The notes under the pieces are model-generated. The model was given only the letters and a program-made list of their open reading frames with translations, was not told where the DNA came from and made no database searches. A DNA stretch of 64,000 nucleotides from Corallococcus sp. AS-1-6 (GTDB lineage Bacteria > Myxococcota > Myxococcia > Myxococcales > Myxococcaceae): positions 186,001 through 250,000 of the forward strand of contig NZ_JAIQDE010000005.1 in assembly GCF_020037015.1 (NCBI RefSeq), given 5' to 3'. A program made the translations under genes and the position numbers. Below are positions 25,583 through 34,462 of this stretch, in pieces. The first letter of the stretch is position 1. Each line of letters begins with the position of its first letter.

Positions 25583-25634
25583 GGCGGATGGAGTCCTAGA
25601 TAAGCCTTGACGCTCCGGCGGGCCAGGACGTTTC

Positions 25635-26636
25635 GTGCCCCGCTTCGTGCAGACGCCCCCGGAGACCGCTCACACGCTGCTGCAGGGCGACCGGCTGTCC
25701 CGGGACTTCACCGCCGTGGGCGTGGAGGACACGGTCGCCCAGGCGCTGGAGAAGCTGCGCGCCCACCCCGGCACGGGGGAGATCTTCTACTGCTACGCGT
25801 GCGACCCGGCCGGCCGGCTGGTGGGCGTGGTGCCCATCCGCAAGCTGATCCGCGCGGCCCCCGACGAGCGCATCGCGTCGCTGATGTTCACGCGGGTGGT
25901 GAAGCTGCCGGTGGACGCGTCCGACGCGGTGGTGGAGGACTTCTTCGTCACCTACCGCTTCCTGGCGTTCCCGGTGGTGGACGCGGAGGGGCGCATCGTG
26001 GGCGTGGTGGAGATGAACCAGTTCGTGGACGCCTTCTCCGACACGCTCTTCGACGAGGTGGAGGGCCGCGTGCGCGACGAGGTCTACCGCTTCGTGGGCC
26101 TGCCCCAGGGCGAGGCGCGCGAGACGCGGCCGGGGCGCATGGCGCTCAAGCGCTTCCCGTGGCTGCTCGTGAACATCGCCGGCGGGTTCCTGGCGGCCAC
26201 GACGACGCGGCTGTTCGAGCGCACGGTGGCGGAGCTGGTGGTGGTGAGCGCCTTCATCCCCATGGTGCTGGTGTTGTCGGAGAGCCTGGGCGTGCAGACG
26301 ACGGCGGTCTCCGTGTCGATGGTCACGCACGGCGAGGTGGACAAGAAGTGGGTGGCGCGCGAGGTGCTGGCCGCGAGCCTGGCCGGGTTGATGGCGGCGG
26401 GGGTGGTGGCGCTGCTGGGGCGCGTCTACTCGCCGGGGTTCGGCTTTCCCCTGGCGCTGTTCGTGGCGGTGACGGTGTCCGCGACGCTGGCGTCGTGCCT
26501 GGGCGGCGTGCTGCCGTTCCTCTTCAAGCGGCTGAAGGTGGATCCGCACCTGGCGTCGGCGCCGCTGGTGCTGGCGGTGTCCGACAACGTGACGCTGCTG
26601 GCGTACTTCGGATTGGTGACGCGGTTGTTGTTGTAA
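25635..26636 (+). CDS. MgtE-type magnesium transporter lacking the N domain
   Basis: 333 residues. It starts directly in a CBS pair ('AGRLVGVVPIRKLIRA' and 'EGRIVGVVEMNQFVD', residues about 25-140). The MgtE channel domain follows with five TM helices and the conserved 'FIPMVLVLSESLGVQTTAVSV' and 'SDNVTLLAYFG' (pore aspartate/asparagine) segments. MgtE proper is about 450 residues with an acidic N domain that gates the channel; that part is missing. The start is GTG 25635 with AGGA upstream. Mg2+ (or Co2+) uptake is the likely role. Confidence 0.88.
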   Translation: MPRFVQTPPETAHTLLQGDRLSRDFTAVGVEDTVAQALEKLRAHPGTGEIFYCYACDPAGRLVGVVPIRKLIRAAPDERIASLMFTRVVKLPVDASDAVVEDFFVTYRFLAFPVVDAEGRIVGVVEMNQFVDAFSDTLFDEVEGRVRDEVYRFVGLPQGEARETRPGRMALKRFPWLLVNIAGGFLAATTTRLFERTVAELVVVSAFIPMVLVLSESLGVQTTAVSVSMVTHGEVDKKWVAREVLAASLAGLMAAGVVALLGRVYSPGFGFPLALFVAVTVSATLASCLGGVLPFLFKRLKVDPHLASAPLVLAVSDNVTLLAYFGLVTRLLL

Positions 26637-26669
26637 CGGCGTGTTTTTCCTCGCGGAAGGGGGCAGGTC

Positions 26670-27659
26670 ATGAAGGTCGTGCGCATCACGAAGCCGGGCG
26701 GTCCGGAGGTCCTCGCGTTCGACGAGCGGCCGGAGCCGGTGCCGGGCCCCCACGACGTGCAGGTGCGCGTGCGGGCGAGCGCGCTGAACCGGGCGGACCT
26801 GCTCCAGGTGCGCGGGGCCTATCCACCGCCGCCCGACGTACCGCAGGACGTGCCGGGCCTGGAGTACGCGGGCGAGGTGGTGGCGGTGGGTCCCCGCGCG
26901 CGGAAGTTCCAGCCCGGAGACCGGGTGATGGGGCTGGTCGGGGGCGGCGCGTGGAGCGAGGTGCTCACCACGCACGAGCGCGAGGTGCTGCGCATGCCGA
27001 AGGGCCTGGACTTCGCGGACGCGGCGGCGCTGCCGGAGGCGTACCTCACGGCCTACGACGCGCTGGTGCCCCAGGCGGACCTGCGGCCCGGGGAGACGGT
27101 GCTGGTGCACGCGGTGGCGAGCGGCGTGGGCTCCGCCGCGGCGCTCCTCTGCCGGGCCATGGGCGTGCGGGTGGTGGGCACGGGGCGCAGCAGGGACAAG
27201 CTGGCGCGGGCCTCCGAGTGGGGCGTGGGCCAGACGGTGCTGTGTGAGAGCAACCCGCCGGTGTTCGCGGACGCGGTGCTCGCGGCGACCGGGGGCCGGG
27301 GCGCGGACGTGTGCCTGGACCTGGTGGGCGGCGCGTACCTGCCGGAGTCGGTGAAGGCCATGGCGCGGCTGGGTCGGCTGATGCAGGTGGGCTCGGTGGC
27401 GGGCGCGCGAGCGGAGCTGGACCTGGGGCCGGTGATGCGCAAGCGGCTCACGCTCAAGGGCACGGTGCTGCGCAGCCGTCCCGCGGAGGAGAAGATGCTA
27501 CTCACGCAGGTGGCGGAGCGGCAGTTGTTGCCCCTGTTCGACTCCGGCGCGCTGAAGGCCGTGGTGGATGCGGTCCTGCCCATGACGGAGCTCCGCTCCG
27601 GGCTGGAGCGGATGGCGGGCAACGGCACCGTGGGGAAGATCGTCGTCCGCTGGGATTGA
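26670..27659 (+). CDS. NAD(P)H quinone oxidoreductase, PIG3/QOR type
   Basis: 329 residues of the zinc-free MDR family. Motifs include 'ALNRADLLQVRGAYPPPP' (the PIG3 marker), 'PGLEYAGEVVAVG', 'AVASGVGSAAALLCRAMG' as nucleotide loop and 'LDLVGG'. Zinc-ligand cysteines are absent. It reduces quinones with NADPH in one-electron steps. It follows the mgtE-like gene by 33 bp on the same strand and ends 4 bp from the convergent MmcQ gene. Confidence 0.92.
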   Translation: MKVVRITKPGGPEVLAFDERPEPVPGPHDVQVRVRASALNRADLLQVRGAYPPPPDVPQDVPGLEYAGEVVAVGPRARKFQPGDRVMGLVGGGAWSEVLTTHEREVLRMPKGLDFADAAALPEAYLTAYDALVPQADLRPGETVLVHAVASGVGSAAALLCRAMGVRVVGTGRSRDKLARASEWGVGQTVLCESNPPVFADAVLAATGGRGADVCLDLVGGAYLPESVKAMARLGRLMQVGSVAGARAELDLGPVMRKRLTLKGTVLRSRPAEEKMLLTQVAERQLLPLFDSGALKAVVDAVLPMTELRSGLERMAGNGTVGKIVVRWD

Positions 27660-27663
27660 GCCG

Positions 27664-28089
27664 CTACACGCGCCGCTTGCGGGCGGGAGCCTTCTTCGCC
27701 GGCTTGGGAGCAGGCGCGGCGGGCTCCAGCGCCTTGAGCACCCTGGCGGAGGCGCTGCGGCGCCAGGCTTCCTTGAGCAGGGCCTCCAGCAGGCGCCGGT
27801 CCACGGTCTTCAGACGCACGATGACCATGGGCCAGTCCTGGTAGTGCGGCGTCACCTCGAACATGTCGGGCTTGGAATCCAGCAGGGCCTCGCGGTGGTC
27901 GAAGTCCAACTTGATGACGATGGAGTCGTCGTCCAGCACCCGCGCGAAGAGCTTGTCGCTCACCCGGAACCCGGGCGTTCCATAGGAGGGGCGCTCCTCC
28001 GTCGACGGCAGGGCCAGCGCCATTTCGCGCACGTCGTCCACCGTGAGCCCGCCCCCGCGCTTCGCCACCGTCTTCTTCCGCGTCGCCAT
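27664..28089 (-). CDS. MmcQ/YjbR family DNA-binding-like protein
   Basis: 141 residues. The core 'VREMALALPSTEERPSYGTPGFRVSDKLFARV' and 'VIKLDFDHREALLDSKPDMFEVTPHY' match MmcQ/YjbR, a CyaY-like double-wing fold. Both ends are rich in Lys/Arg/Ala/Pro (tail 'PKPAKKAPARKRRV'), which suggests nucleic-acid contact as in myxobacterial histone-like tails. ATG 28089 has GGGAGGA just upstream; the in-frame start at 28131 does not. Confidence 0.88.
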   Translation of the reverse strand: MATRKKTVAKRGGGLTVDDVREMALALPSTEERPSYGTPGFRVSDKLFARVLDDDSIVIKLDFDHREALLDSKPDMFEVTPHYQDWPMVIVRLKTVDRRLLEALLKEAWRRSASARVLKALEPAAPAPKPAKKAPARKRRV

Positions 28090-28166
28090 CCGTTTCCTCC
28101 CTGCCCTGCCGCCAGGCGTCACCGAAGCCATTGCGCCCGGGGTGCGGAACCGTATCCTGCGCCGCC

Positions 28167-29204
28167 ATGGCTACCCACTTCGACCCCGCCGCCGCCGCGC
28201 AGCCGGGCTCCGGCATCTTCGGCCTCCCCCACTCTCCCGACGAGGCCCACGTCGTCGTCATCCCCGTGCCCTTCGAGGCCACCACCAGCTACGGCGGCGG
28301 CACGTCCAACGGCCCCGCCGCACTGCTGGAGGCCAGCAAGCAGGTGGACCTGTTCGACGTGGAGACCGGCCGCCCCTACGAGCGCGGCATCGCCATGCTG
28401 GAGGCCCCCGCCGAAATGCACGAGTGGAACGAACGCGCCAAGGAGCGCGCCCAGCTCGTCATCGAAGCGGGTGGCATCGAGTCCGGCGAGGCGGAGCTGC
28501 TCGCCGCCGCGAAGGACGTGAACGGCTTCAGCGAGAAGCTCAACGACCACGTCTACCGCACCGCGAAGCAGTGGCTGGAGCAGGGCAAGCTCGTGGCCGC
28601 GGTGGGCGGAGACCACGCCATCTCCTTCGGCATCATCCAGGCCCACGCGGAGAAGTACCCCGGCATGGGCGTGCTGCACCTGGACGCGCACGCGGACCTG
28701 CGCGTCGCGTACGAGGGCTTCACCTGGTCGCACGCGTCCATCTTCTACAACGTGTGCGAGCGCATCCCGGGCGTGAAGACGCTGGTCCAGGTGGGCCTGC
28801 GCGACATGAGCGAGAACGAGCACCGCTACATCGAGGACTCCGGCGGCCGCATCCACGCCTTCTACGATGCCGTCCTCCAGCAGAACCGCTTCGACGGCCT
28901 GCCCTGGAACCAGCAGGTGAAGCAGATCGTCGACAAGCTGCCGCAGCAGGTCTACCTGTCCTTCGACATCGACGGCCTGGACCCCGTGCTGTGCCCGAAC
29001 ACCGGCACGCCCGTGCCCGGCGGCCTGTCCTTCCCGGAGGCCACCGCGCTCGTCGCGGGCGTCGTGCGCTCGGGCCGCACCATCGTCGGCTTCGACCTGA
29101 CCGAAGTGGCCCCCGACCCGGAGGGCAGCGAGTGGGACGCCAACGTGGGCGCCCGCCTGCTCTACAAGATGATCGGCTGGATGCTGAAGTCGCAGAAGGC
29201 CTGA
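28167..29204 (+). CDS. Ureohydrolase (agmatinase/arginase family)
   Basis: 345 residues with all six binuclear-manganese ligands: H150 ('GGDHAIS'), D173, H175 and D177 ('LDAHADLR'), D267 and D269 ('SFDIDGLDP'). It hydrolyses a guanidino compound to urea; agmatine is the most likely substrate, but guanidinobutyrate or arginine cannot be excluded. The N-terminal 120 residues carry an insertion (about 70-135) longer than in typical agmatinases. It is divergent from the MmcQ gene with 77 bp between. Confidence 0.9.
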   Translation: MATHFDPAAAAQPGSGIFGLPHSPDEAHVVVIPVPFEATTSYGGGTSNGPAALLEASKQVDLFDVETGRPYERGIAMLEAPAEMHEWNERAKERAQLVIEAGGIESGEAELLAAAKDVNGFSEKLNDHVYRTAKQWLEQGKLVAAVGGDHAISFGIIQAHAEKYPGMGVLHLDAHADLRVAYEGFTWSHASIFYNVCERIPGVKTLVQVGLRDMSENEHRYIEDSGGRIHAFYDAVLQQNRFDGLPWNQQVKQIVDKLPQQVYLSFDIDGLDPVLCPNTGTPVPGGLSFPEATALVAGVVRSGRTIVGFDLTEVAPDPEGSEWDANVGARLLYKMIGWMLKSQKA

Positions 29205-29208
29205 GGCG

Positions 29209-30216
29209 TCAGGCCACGCGCGGCAGCGACACGCTGAACGTCGCGCCCTGCCCGGGGCGCGACTCGGCGGAGAGCACGCCGCCGTGCAGCTTCGCCAGCT
29301 CCGAGGCCACGTAGAGCCCCAGCGCCTCTCCCCGCGCGGGGCCCTCCGGGAAGGGCTGGAACAGCCGGGGCAGCTCCGCTTCGGGGATGCCCGGCCCCGG
29401 GTCGCTCACCCGCACCAGCACCTGCTCCGCGGAGGCCTCCAGCTCCACGCGCACCCCGCCCTGCCGGGCCGCGTTCGACAGGAGCACGTCGAACACCTGC
29501 TCCAGGCGCTCCGGGTCGAAGCGAAGGCCCACCGCCTCCGGGGGCACCTTCACCTCCACCGGCACGCCCGGCCCCAACGTGCGGCACCGCGCGACGGAGG
29601 CCTCCAGCGGCTGGCGCAGGTCTCCCTCCACCGGCCGCAGCGTCACGCTGCCCGCGCTCAGCCGGGCGGCGTCCTGGAGGTAGCGGCCCATCCGCTCCAG
29701 CGACTGGAGCTGCGCGCCCAGCGCCTCCACCGCGCCCTTGCCCGGCGGCGGCAGGTCCCGAAGCGTGCGCAGCTCATTCCTCGCGGCCTCCAGCGGGCCC
29801 TGGAGCGACTGCGCCACCCAGCGGCTCAGCGCCTCCACGGGCGTGGCGGGCTCCGGGGGCGCGGCGGGGGCCCTCTCCAGCACGTCGTGGATCAGCGTCT
29901 CGAAGTCGGTGATCTCAAAGGGCTTGTTGAGGAACGCGGACGCATCCGGCGATCCCTGCTGGAGCACCGCGCTCAGGAGGATGATGGGCACCTCGCGCAG
30001 GCCTGGCTCCTGCTTCAGCCGGCTGCACAGCTCCATGCCGCTCATGCGCGGCATCATGTGGTCCGTCACCACCAGCCGCGGACGGTGCGCCCGGGCGAGC
30101 GCCAGAGCCTCCTCGCCATCCCGCGCGCGCACCACGTCGTGCCCCAGGTCCTCAATCACCTGGCTCAGGACTTCCAGCACCGCGGGTTCGTCATCCGCGA
30201 CCAGGACGAGACTCAT
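29209..30216 (-). CDS. Receiver-histidine-kinase-like protein missing the phospho-histidine
   Basis: 335 residues. The N-terminal receiver is complete (D8-D9, phospho-acceptor D52 in 'VTDHMMP', K98). It is followed by a HisKA-like helical pair and a HATPase with N box 'LLSNAARQGG', G1 'DPGPGIP' and G2 'GEALGLYVASELAKLHGG'. Where kinases have A-H-E-L-R-T-P-L this protein has A-Q-S-L-Q-G-P-L (Q136), so it cannot autophosphorylate in the usual way. It may be an ATP-binding output module switched by its receiver. It converges with the ureohydrolase gene 4 bp away. Confidence 0.85.
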   Translation of the reverse strand: MSLVLVADDEPAVLEVLSQVIEDLGHDVVRARDGEEALALARAHRPRLVVTDHMMPRMSGMELCSRLKQEPGLREVPIILLSAVLQQGSPDASAFLNKPFEITDFETLIHDVLERAPAAPPEPATPVEALSRWVAQSLQGPLEAARNELRTLRDLPPPGKGAVEALGAQLQSLERMGRYLQDAARLSAGSVTLRPVEGDLRQPLEASVARCRTLGPGVPVEVKVPPEAVGLRFDPERLEQVFDVLLSNAARQGGVRVELEASAEQVLVRVSDPGPGIPEAELPRLFQPFPEGPARGEALGLYVASELAKLHGGVLSAESRPGQGATFSVSLPRVA

Positions 30217-30474
30217 GCGCCACCACTCCCAAGGCCCCCGCGGGCAGCCAGCGACACGCCGCGCCGGGACCCCCAGGACGGCCCTGGCGCCCCCAACGCC
30301 GCAATCGGGCCAGGGCCAGGACGTTCTGCCTGAAAGTGCGTTCGATCACGGCCGCGCCTTCTGGTCTATGAAGAGCGGGACGCCGCTTCCAGACACCCAG
30401 GGAATGGCTGAGGCCTTCCCGACATTCAGACTGTCTTCCGGGAGACAATTCCCGGCGGCGTACGGAGGAAGGGC

Positions 30475-31815
30475 ATGAGGGCAGCACACATCCGGTGGGG
30501 GCTCTTGCTGTGGGGGCTCGTGCTGGCGCTCCCGGCCCGGGCGGACCTGGCCCGGCGCCGCAGCGACGTGGTGGAGGTGGTGCAGAAGGTCTCCCCGGCG
30601 GTCGTCTACATCGGCACCGAGCAGGAGGTGGAGTCGCGCTTCCGGGGCCGGCCCCGCTCGCCGCTGGAGGAGTTCTTCGGCCAGGGGATGGCCCAGCCGG
30701 AGACGCGCCAGCGCATCACCGGCCTGGGCAGCGGCGCCATCATCGACCCGTCCGGCATCATCGTCACCAACGACCACGTCATCCGGGGGGCCTCCGCCAT
30801 CCACGTGGTGCTGGCGGACGGGCGCACCTTCGACGCGGAGGTGGTGGGCAGTGACGCGAACAACGACCTGGCGGTCCTCAAGGTCAACGCGAAGGAGCCC
30901 CTGCCCACCGCGAAGCTGGGCACCAGCTCCGACCTGATGATTGGCGAGACGGTGGTCGCCATCGGCAGTCCGTTCGGCCTGAGCAAGACCGTCACGGCGG
31001 GCGTGGTGTCCGCCACGGGCCGCACCTTCCGCGCGGACGACCGCGTCTACAACGACTTCCTCCAGACGGACGCGGCCATCAACCCGGGCAACTCCGGCGG
31101 GCCGCTGCTCAACGTGGACGGGGAGATCATCGGCATCAACACGGCCATCTACGCCAACGGGCAGGGCATCGGCTTCGCCATCCCCGCGGACAAGGTGCGG
31201 CGCATCGTGGAGGAGCTCACGCGCTTCGGGAAGGTGCGCCCCGCGTGGGTGGGCATGGACACGGCGGACCTGCCGGCGCAGGTGGCCGCGCGGCTCGGGT
31301 GGGACCGCACGTACGGCGTCATCGTGACCAACGTGGATCCGGACAGCCCCGCCGCGCAGGCCGGCGTGCAGCGCGGTGACGTGGTCGCGGAGCTGGGCGG
31401 CTCCCGCATCCAGGACGCGGAGGACTTCGACTCGCGCGTGCGCGGTTATCCGGCCCGCTCGGTCTTCCCCCTGGTCCTCTTCCGAGCAGGCGGCAACCGC
31501 ACGGTGCAGGTGACGCCGGTCGAATTTCCGGCTCGCCTGCTTGAGAACCTGGCGTGGGAGAAGCTGGGACTGCGCGTGAAGGAGAGCAAGGGCGGGATGG
31601 CGATTGCGTCCGTGCGTCCGGGCTCGGCCGCCTCGGAGATTGGGCTGGAGCCGGGGGACGTGCTGTTGCGGATGAACAATCAGCCCGTCCCCACAGGTGA
31701 CACCTTCCGTGAAGCGCTGCTGACGGCGCGACGGGGACGTAGCGTGCTGTTGCTCGTGCGGCGCGGGCGCTATGGCTACCACCTGACGCTGCCTTTCGAA
31801 GGCCAGCGACTCTAG
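30475..31815 (+). CDS. HtrA/DegP-type periplasmic serine protease with two PDZ domains
   Basis: 446 residues. Signal peptide (cleavage near 'LPARA') then a trypsin-like domain with catalytic triad H101 ('TNDHVI'), D131 ('NNDLAVL') and S207 ('NPGNSGGPL'). PDZ1 spans about 255-355 and PDZ2 about 365-440. The layout matches DegP/DegQ, which degrade or refold misfolded envelope proteins. A strong GGAGGAA precedes the ATG. The gene is followed 53 bp on by a PEGA pseudokinase. Confidence 0.94.
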   Translation: MRAAHIRWGLLLWGLVLALPARADLARRRSDVVEVVQKVSPAVVYIGTEQEVESRFRGRPRSPLEEFFGQGMAQPETRQRITGLGSGAIIDPSGIIVTNDHVIRGASAIHVVLADGRTFDAEVVGSDANNDLAVLKVNAKEPLPTAKLGTSSDLMIGETVVAIGSPFGLSKTVTAGVVSATGRTFRADDRVYNDFLQTDAAINPGNSGGPLLNVDGEIIGINTAIYANGQGIGFAIPADKVRRIVEELTRFGKVRPAWVGMDTADLPAQVAARLGWDRTYGVIVTNVDPDSPAAQAGVQRGDVVAELGGSRIQDAEDFDSRVRGYPARSVFPLVLFRAGGNRTVQVTPVEFPARLLENLAWEKLGLRVKESKGGMAIASVRPGSAASEIGLEPGDVLLRMNNQPVPTGDTFREALLTARRGRSVLLLVRRGRYGYHLTLPFEGQRL

Positions 31816-31868
31816 GCGCGACCCGGGGATTCCAGGATCGACGGGAAGGGCACTAGCATGCCGTTCCC

Positions 31869-33899
31869 ATGAGTTCGCCTCGCTATCAGTCACTCGGCCC
31901 CCTCCTTGCCGGAGAGGGCTCGCGTGCCTTCCTCGGACTGGCGCTGGAGGAAGGCGCCACGCCCCGCCCCGTGGTGCTCATCTGGGCACCGCCTGAGATC
32001 GCGCAGAACCCGGAGCTGGTGGCGCGCCTGGAGCGCGAGACGAACCGCGCCATCGTCTTCGACCATCCGAACATCCTGCGCGTGCACGGCCTGGAGAAGC
32101 TGGACGGGGGCCTGGCGCGCGTCACCGAGTTCGCGGACGGTGAGCCGCTGCGGCGCGTGCTGGAAGCCAACCCGCGCATGACGCCGGGCTTCGCGGCGCT
32201 GGTGGTGGCGGACGCGGCCATGGGGCTGCACTACGCGCACGTGGCGGGCAACGACGACGGCTCACCGCTGGTGCACGGAGACATCCGGCCCGAGACGCTG
32301 ATGGTGTCCTTCAGCGGCTACACGAAGGTGACGGGCTACGGCGCGCTGTCCGTGGCGCCGCGCGAGCGCGGTGGCAAGCGCGTGAAGAACCGCCGCGCCT
32401 ACACGTCCCCGGAGCAGCTCCTGGGCGGGCGTGAAGCCGTGAACGTGCAGTCGGACGTGTTCCTGCTGGGGCTCACGCTGCACGAGTGCCTCACGGGGAA
32501 GATGCCGTTCAAGGAGTCGGCGGATCCGGACAAGGCGGTGCTCAACCGCGCCCTGCCCCCGATGCCCGCGGACGTGCCGCTGAAGCTGGACGCGGTGGTG
32601 CGCCGCGCGACGACGAAGCGGGCGCTGGAGCGCTACTCGTCGGCGCTCGCGTTCCGCGAGGCGCTGGTGGATGCGATTGGGAAGTTGCCCACGCACGAGG
32701 AGTTCGCGGAGCACCTGGCGAAGCTGTTCCCGCCGGAGGCCGAGGCTCGCGCGGCGCGGCGGGCGACGATTGAGAAGGGCATCGCGGAGGCGCTGGCGAA
32801 GGCGGGCATGCCGGCGCCGCAGATCGCGGAGCTCATCGCGAACGGCGTCGGGCTGCCGGAGGCCGTGAAGAGCAAGGTGCCGGAGTTCTCCTCGGCGGAG
32901 GGGAGCAAGCCGGCGCCCGTGGCCGCCGCGCCCGCGCAGGCTCCGGTGGCGCAGACCTCCGCTCCCGCGCAGGCTCCGGTGGCGCAGACCTCCGCTCCCG
33001 CGCAGACGCCGGTGGCACAGACCTCCGCTCCCGTGCAGGCCGCGCAGGCGTCGACGGCCGCTGTCACGCAGAGCGCGCAGGCAGCGACGCCCGCTAAGGA
33101 CACGTCTACCGCTCCGGTCGCGGCGTCAGCGCAGGCCTCGGTGCCTGCTGGCGCCACGGCGCAGACGGTGACGCCCTCCCCTGCTCCGGCCGCATCCCCG
33201 GAGGCGCGTTCCTCGGGTCCCATCTTCGGCGGCGCGGCGAGCCCCACGGCGCAGACGGTGGCCGCGCAGAAGCCTTCACGCTCCTGGGTGCCTTACGTCG
33301 TGGGCGGTCTCGTGCTGACGCTCGGCGCGGGCGCGGTGATCGTCCAGCGCCAGCTCCAGGGCACGATGACGGTGGAGACCTTCGACGCGGGCCTGCCCAT
33401 CGTCGTGGCCGAGCCCTTCGACGCGGGCGTCGAGGACGCGGGCGTGGACGCCGGTGTGGATGCGGGGCCCACGATGGGCATCCTGGACCTCACCGTGGAG
33501 CCGCGCGTGGAGGTCACGCTCAACAACGCGCTGCTGGGCCGCACGCCGCTGTCCGCGTCGCTGCCGCCGGGCAAGCACCTGCTGACCTTCACCAACGGCG
33601 CGCTCGGCATCTCCGTGTCGCGCACGGTGACGGTGGCCCCCACGGGCCGCTCCGCCTACCAGTTCTTCCTCAACAAGGCCTTCATCAACGTGCGCGGCCC
33701 CGCCGGCGCCAACGTGTCCGTGGACGGTAAGCCCGTGGGCACGGTCCCCGTGGAGGAGCTGGACGTCTACGAGGGCTACCACCGCCTCAACGTCAACGTG
33801 GGCCCCTCACACTGGCAGAAGACCTTCACCATCGAGCCCGGCCAGCGCGTCAACTTCGACGTGGACTTCCAGGAGCCGCAGGAGGCCGTGGAGGAGTAG
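31869..33899 (+). CDS. Membrane pseudokinase with Ala/Pro/Gln repeats and PEGA domains
   Basis: 676 residues. Residues 10-270 have the Ser/Thr kinase fold but have lost the catalytic set. The VAIK position reads 'VVLIWAPP' (no lysine), HRDxKPEN reads 'HGDIRPET' (135-143) and DFG reads 'TGYGAL' (155-160); only 'SPEQ' remains. Next come an Ala/Pro/Gln/Thr-rich linker with tandem repeats, one TM (about 472-492), an Asp/Ala-rich hinge, and two PEGA-like beta domains ('VEVTLNNALLGRTPL', 'NVSVDGKPVGTVPV'). It is probably an envelope scaffold or sensor acting without phosphorylation. Confidence 0.88.
   Translation: MSSPRYQSLGPLLAGEGSRAFLGLALEEGATPRPVVLIWAPPEIAQNPELVARLERETNRAIVFDHPNILRVHGLEKLDGGLARVTEFADGEPLRRVLEANPRMTPGFAALVVADAAMGLHYAHVAGNDDGSPLVHGDIRPETLMVSFSGYTKVTGYGALSVAPRERGGKRVKNRRAYTSPEQLLGGREAVNVQSDVFLLGLTLHECLTGKMPFKESADPDKAVLNRALPPMPADVPLKLDAVVRRATTKRALERYSSALAFREALVDAIGKLPTHEEFAEHLAKLFPPEAEARAARRATIEKGIAEALAKAGMPAPQIAELIANGVGLPEAVKSKVPEFSSAEGSKPAPVAAAPAQAPVAQTSAPAQAPVAQTSAPAQTPVAQTSAPVQAAQASTAAVTQSAQAATPAKDTSTAPVAASAQASVPAGATAQTVTPSPAPAASPEARSSGPIFGGAASPTAQTVAAQKPSRSWVPYVVGGLVLTLGAGAVIVQRQLQGTMTVETFDAGLPIVVAEPFDAGVEDAGVDAGVDAGPTMGILDLTVEPRVEVTLNNALLGRTPLSASLPPGKHLLTFTNGALGISVSRTVTVAPTGRSAYQFFLNKAFINVRGPAGANVSVDGKPVGTVPVEELDVYEGYHRLNVNVGPSHWQKTFTIEPGQRVNFDVDFQEPQEAVEE
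32931..33029 (+). repeat. Three tandem 33-bp repeats inside the pseudokinase gene
   Basis: Copies at 32931-32963, 32964-32996 and 32997-33029 encode the 11-residue unit PAQ(A/T)PVAQTSA. The first two are identical and the third differs at a few bases. A fourth partial copy follows. In-frame repeats like this can change number by slippage and alter linker length. Confidence 0.9.
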
Positions 33900-33960
33900 C
33901 CGCTTCGTTCATCAGACGGGTTCATGTCATCAACTGACGACTCCAACGTATAAGCCGATC

Positions 33961-34332
33961 ATGAACCTGCTTCTGAACCTGTTGTGGATCATCTTCGGCG
34001 GAGGGCTGGTGCTCTGCCTCGAGTACCTGCTCGGTGGGCTGCTGCTCTGCCTGACCCTCGTCGGCATCCCGTTCGGCGTGCAGTGCTTCAAGATGGCCGG
34101 CCTCGCGCTGATGCCCTTCGGCAAGGACATCGAGGATCTTCCCAGCGCGGGCGCGATGAGCTTCGGGCTCAACGTCGTCTGGGCACTCTTCGCTGGAATC
34201 TGGATCTTCCTCACCAACGTCGTCATCGGCGTCAGCCTGGCGCTGACGATCATCGGCATTCCGTTCGCGCTGCAGCACCTCAAGCTCGGAATGGTCGCGT
34301 TTGCTCCCTTCGGCAAGCGCATTCGCGGCTGA
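33961..34332 (+). CDS. yccF: YccF-domain inner-membrane protein
   Basis: 123 residues with two copies of the YccF domain. The repeated core 'LTLVGIPFGVQCFKMAGLALMPFGK' and 'LTIIGIPFALQHLKLGMVAFAPFGK' regions are typical, and each domain carries a TM pair. Family function is unknown. It stands alone between the pseudokinase and the DUF1592 gene, both on the same strand. Confidence 0.92.
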   Translation: MNLLLNLLWIIFGGGLVLCLEYLLGGLLLCLTLVGIPFGVQCFKMAGLALMPFGKDIEDLPSAGAMSFGLNVVWALFAGIWIFLTNVVIGVSLALTIIGIPFALQHLKLGMVAFAPFGKRIRG

Positions 34333-34462
34333 ATGGCCCCGGGCACGAGGGGCTGCTGGATGATTCAGGCAGCCGCTTGATCAGGCTGGGATCCATTCCC
34401 GGCTGAGCCCGTTTGGCGGCCCCCCTTGCTGCTCCACCCTTCGTCCGTGCCAGACTGGCCGG

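Noticed and set aside
25635..26636. MgtE gene as a 5'-truncated pseudogene
   Set aside because: A start codon with a ribosome site precedes complete CBS and channel domains, so a natural short form is more likely.
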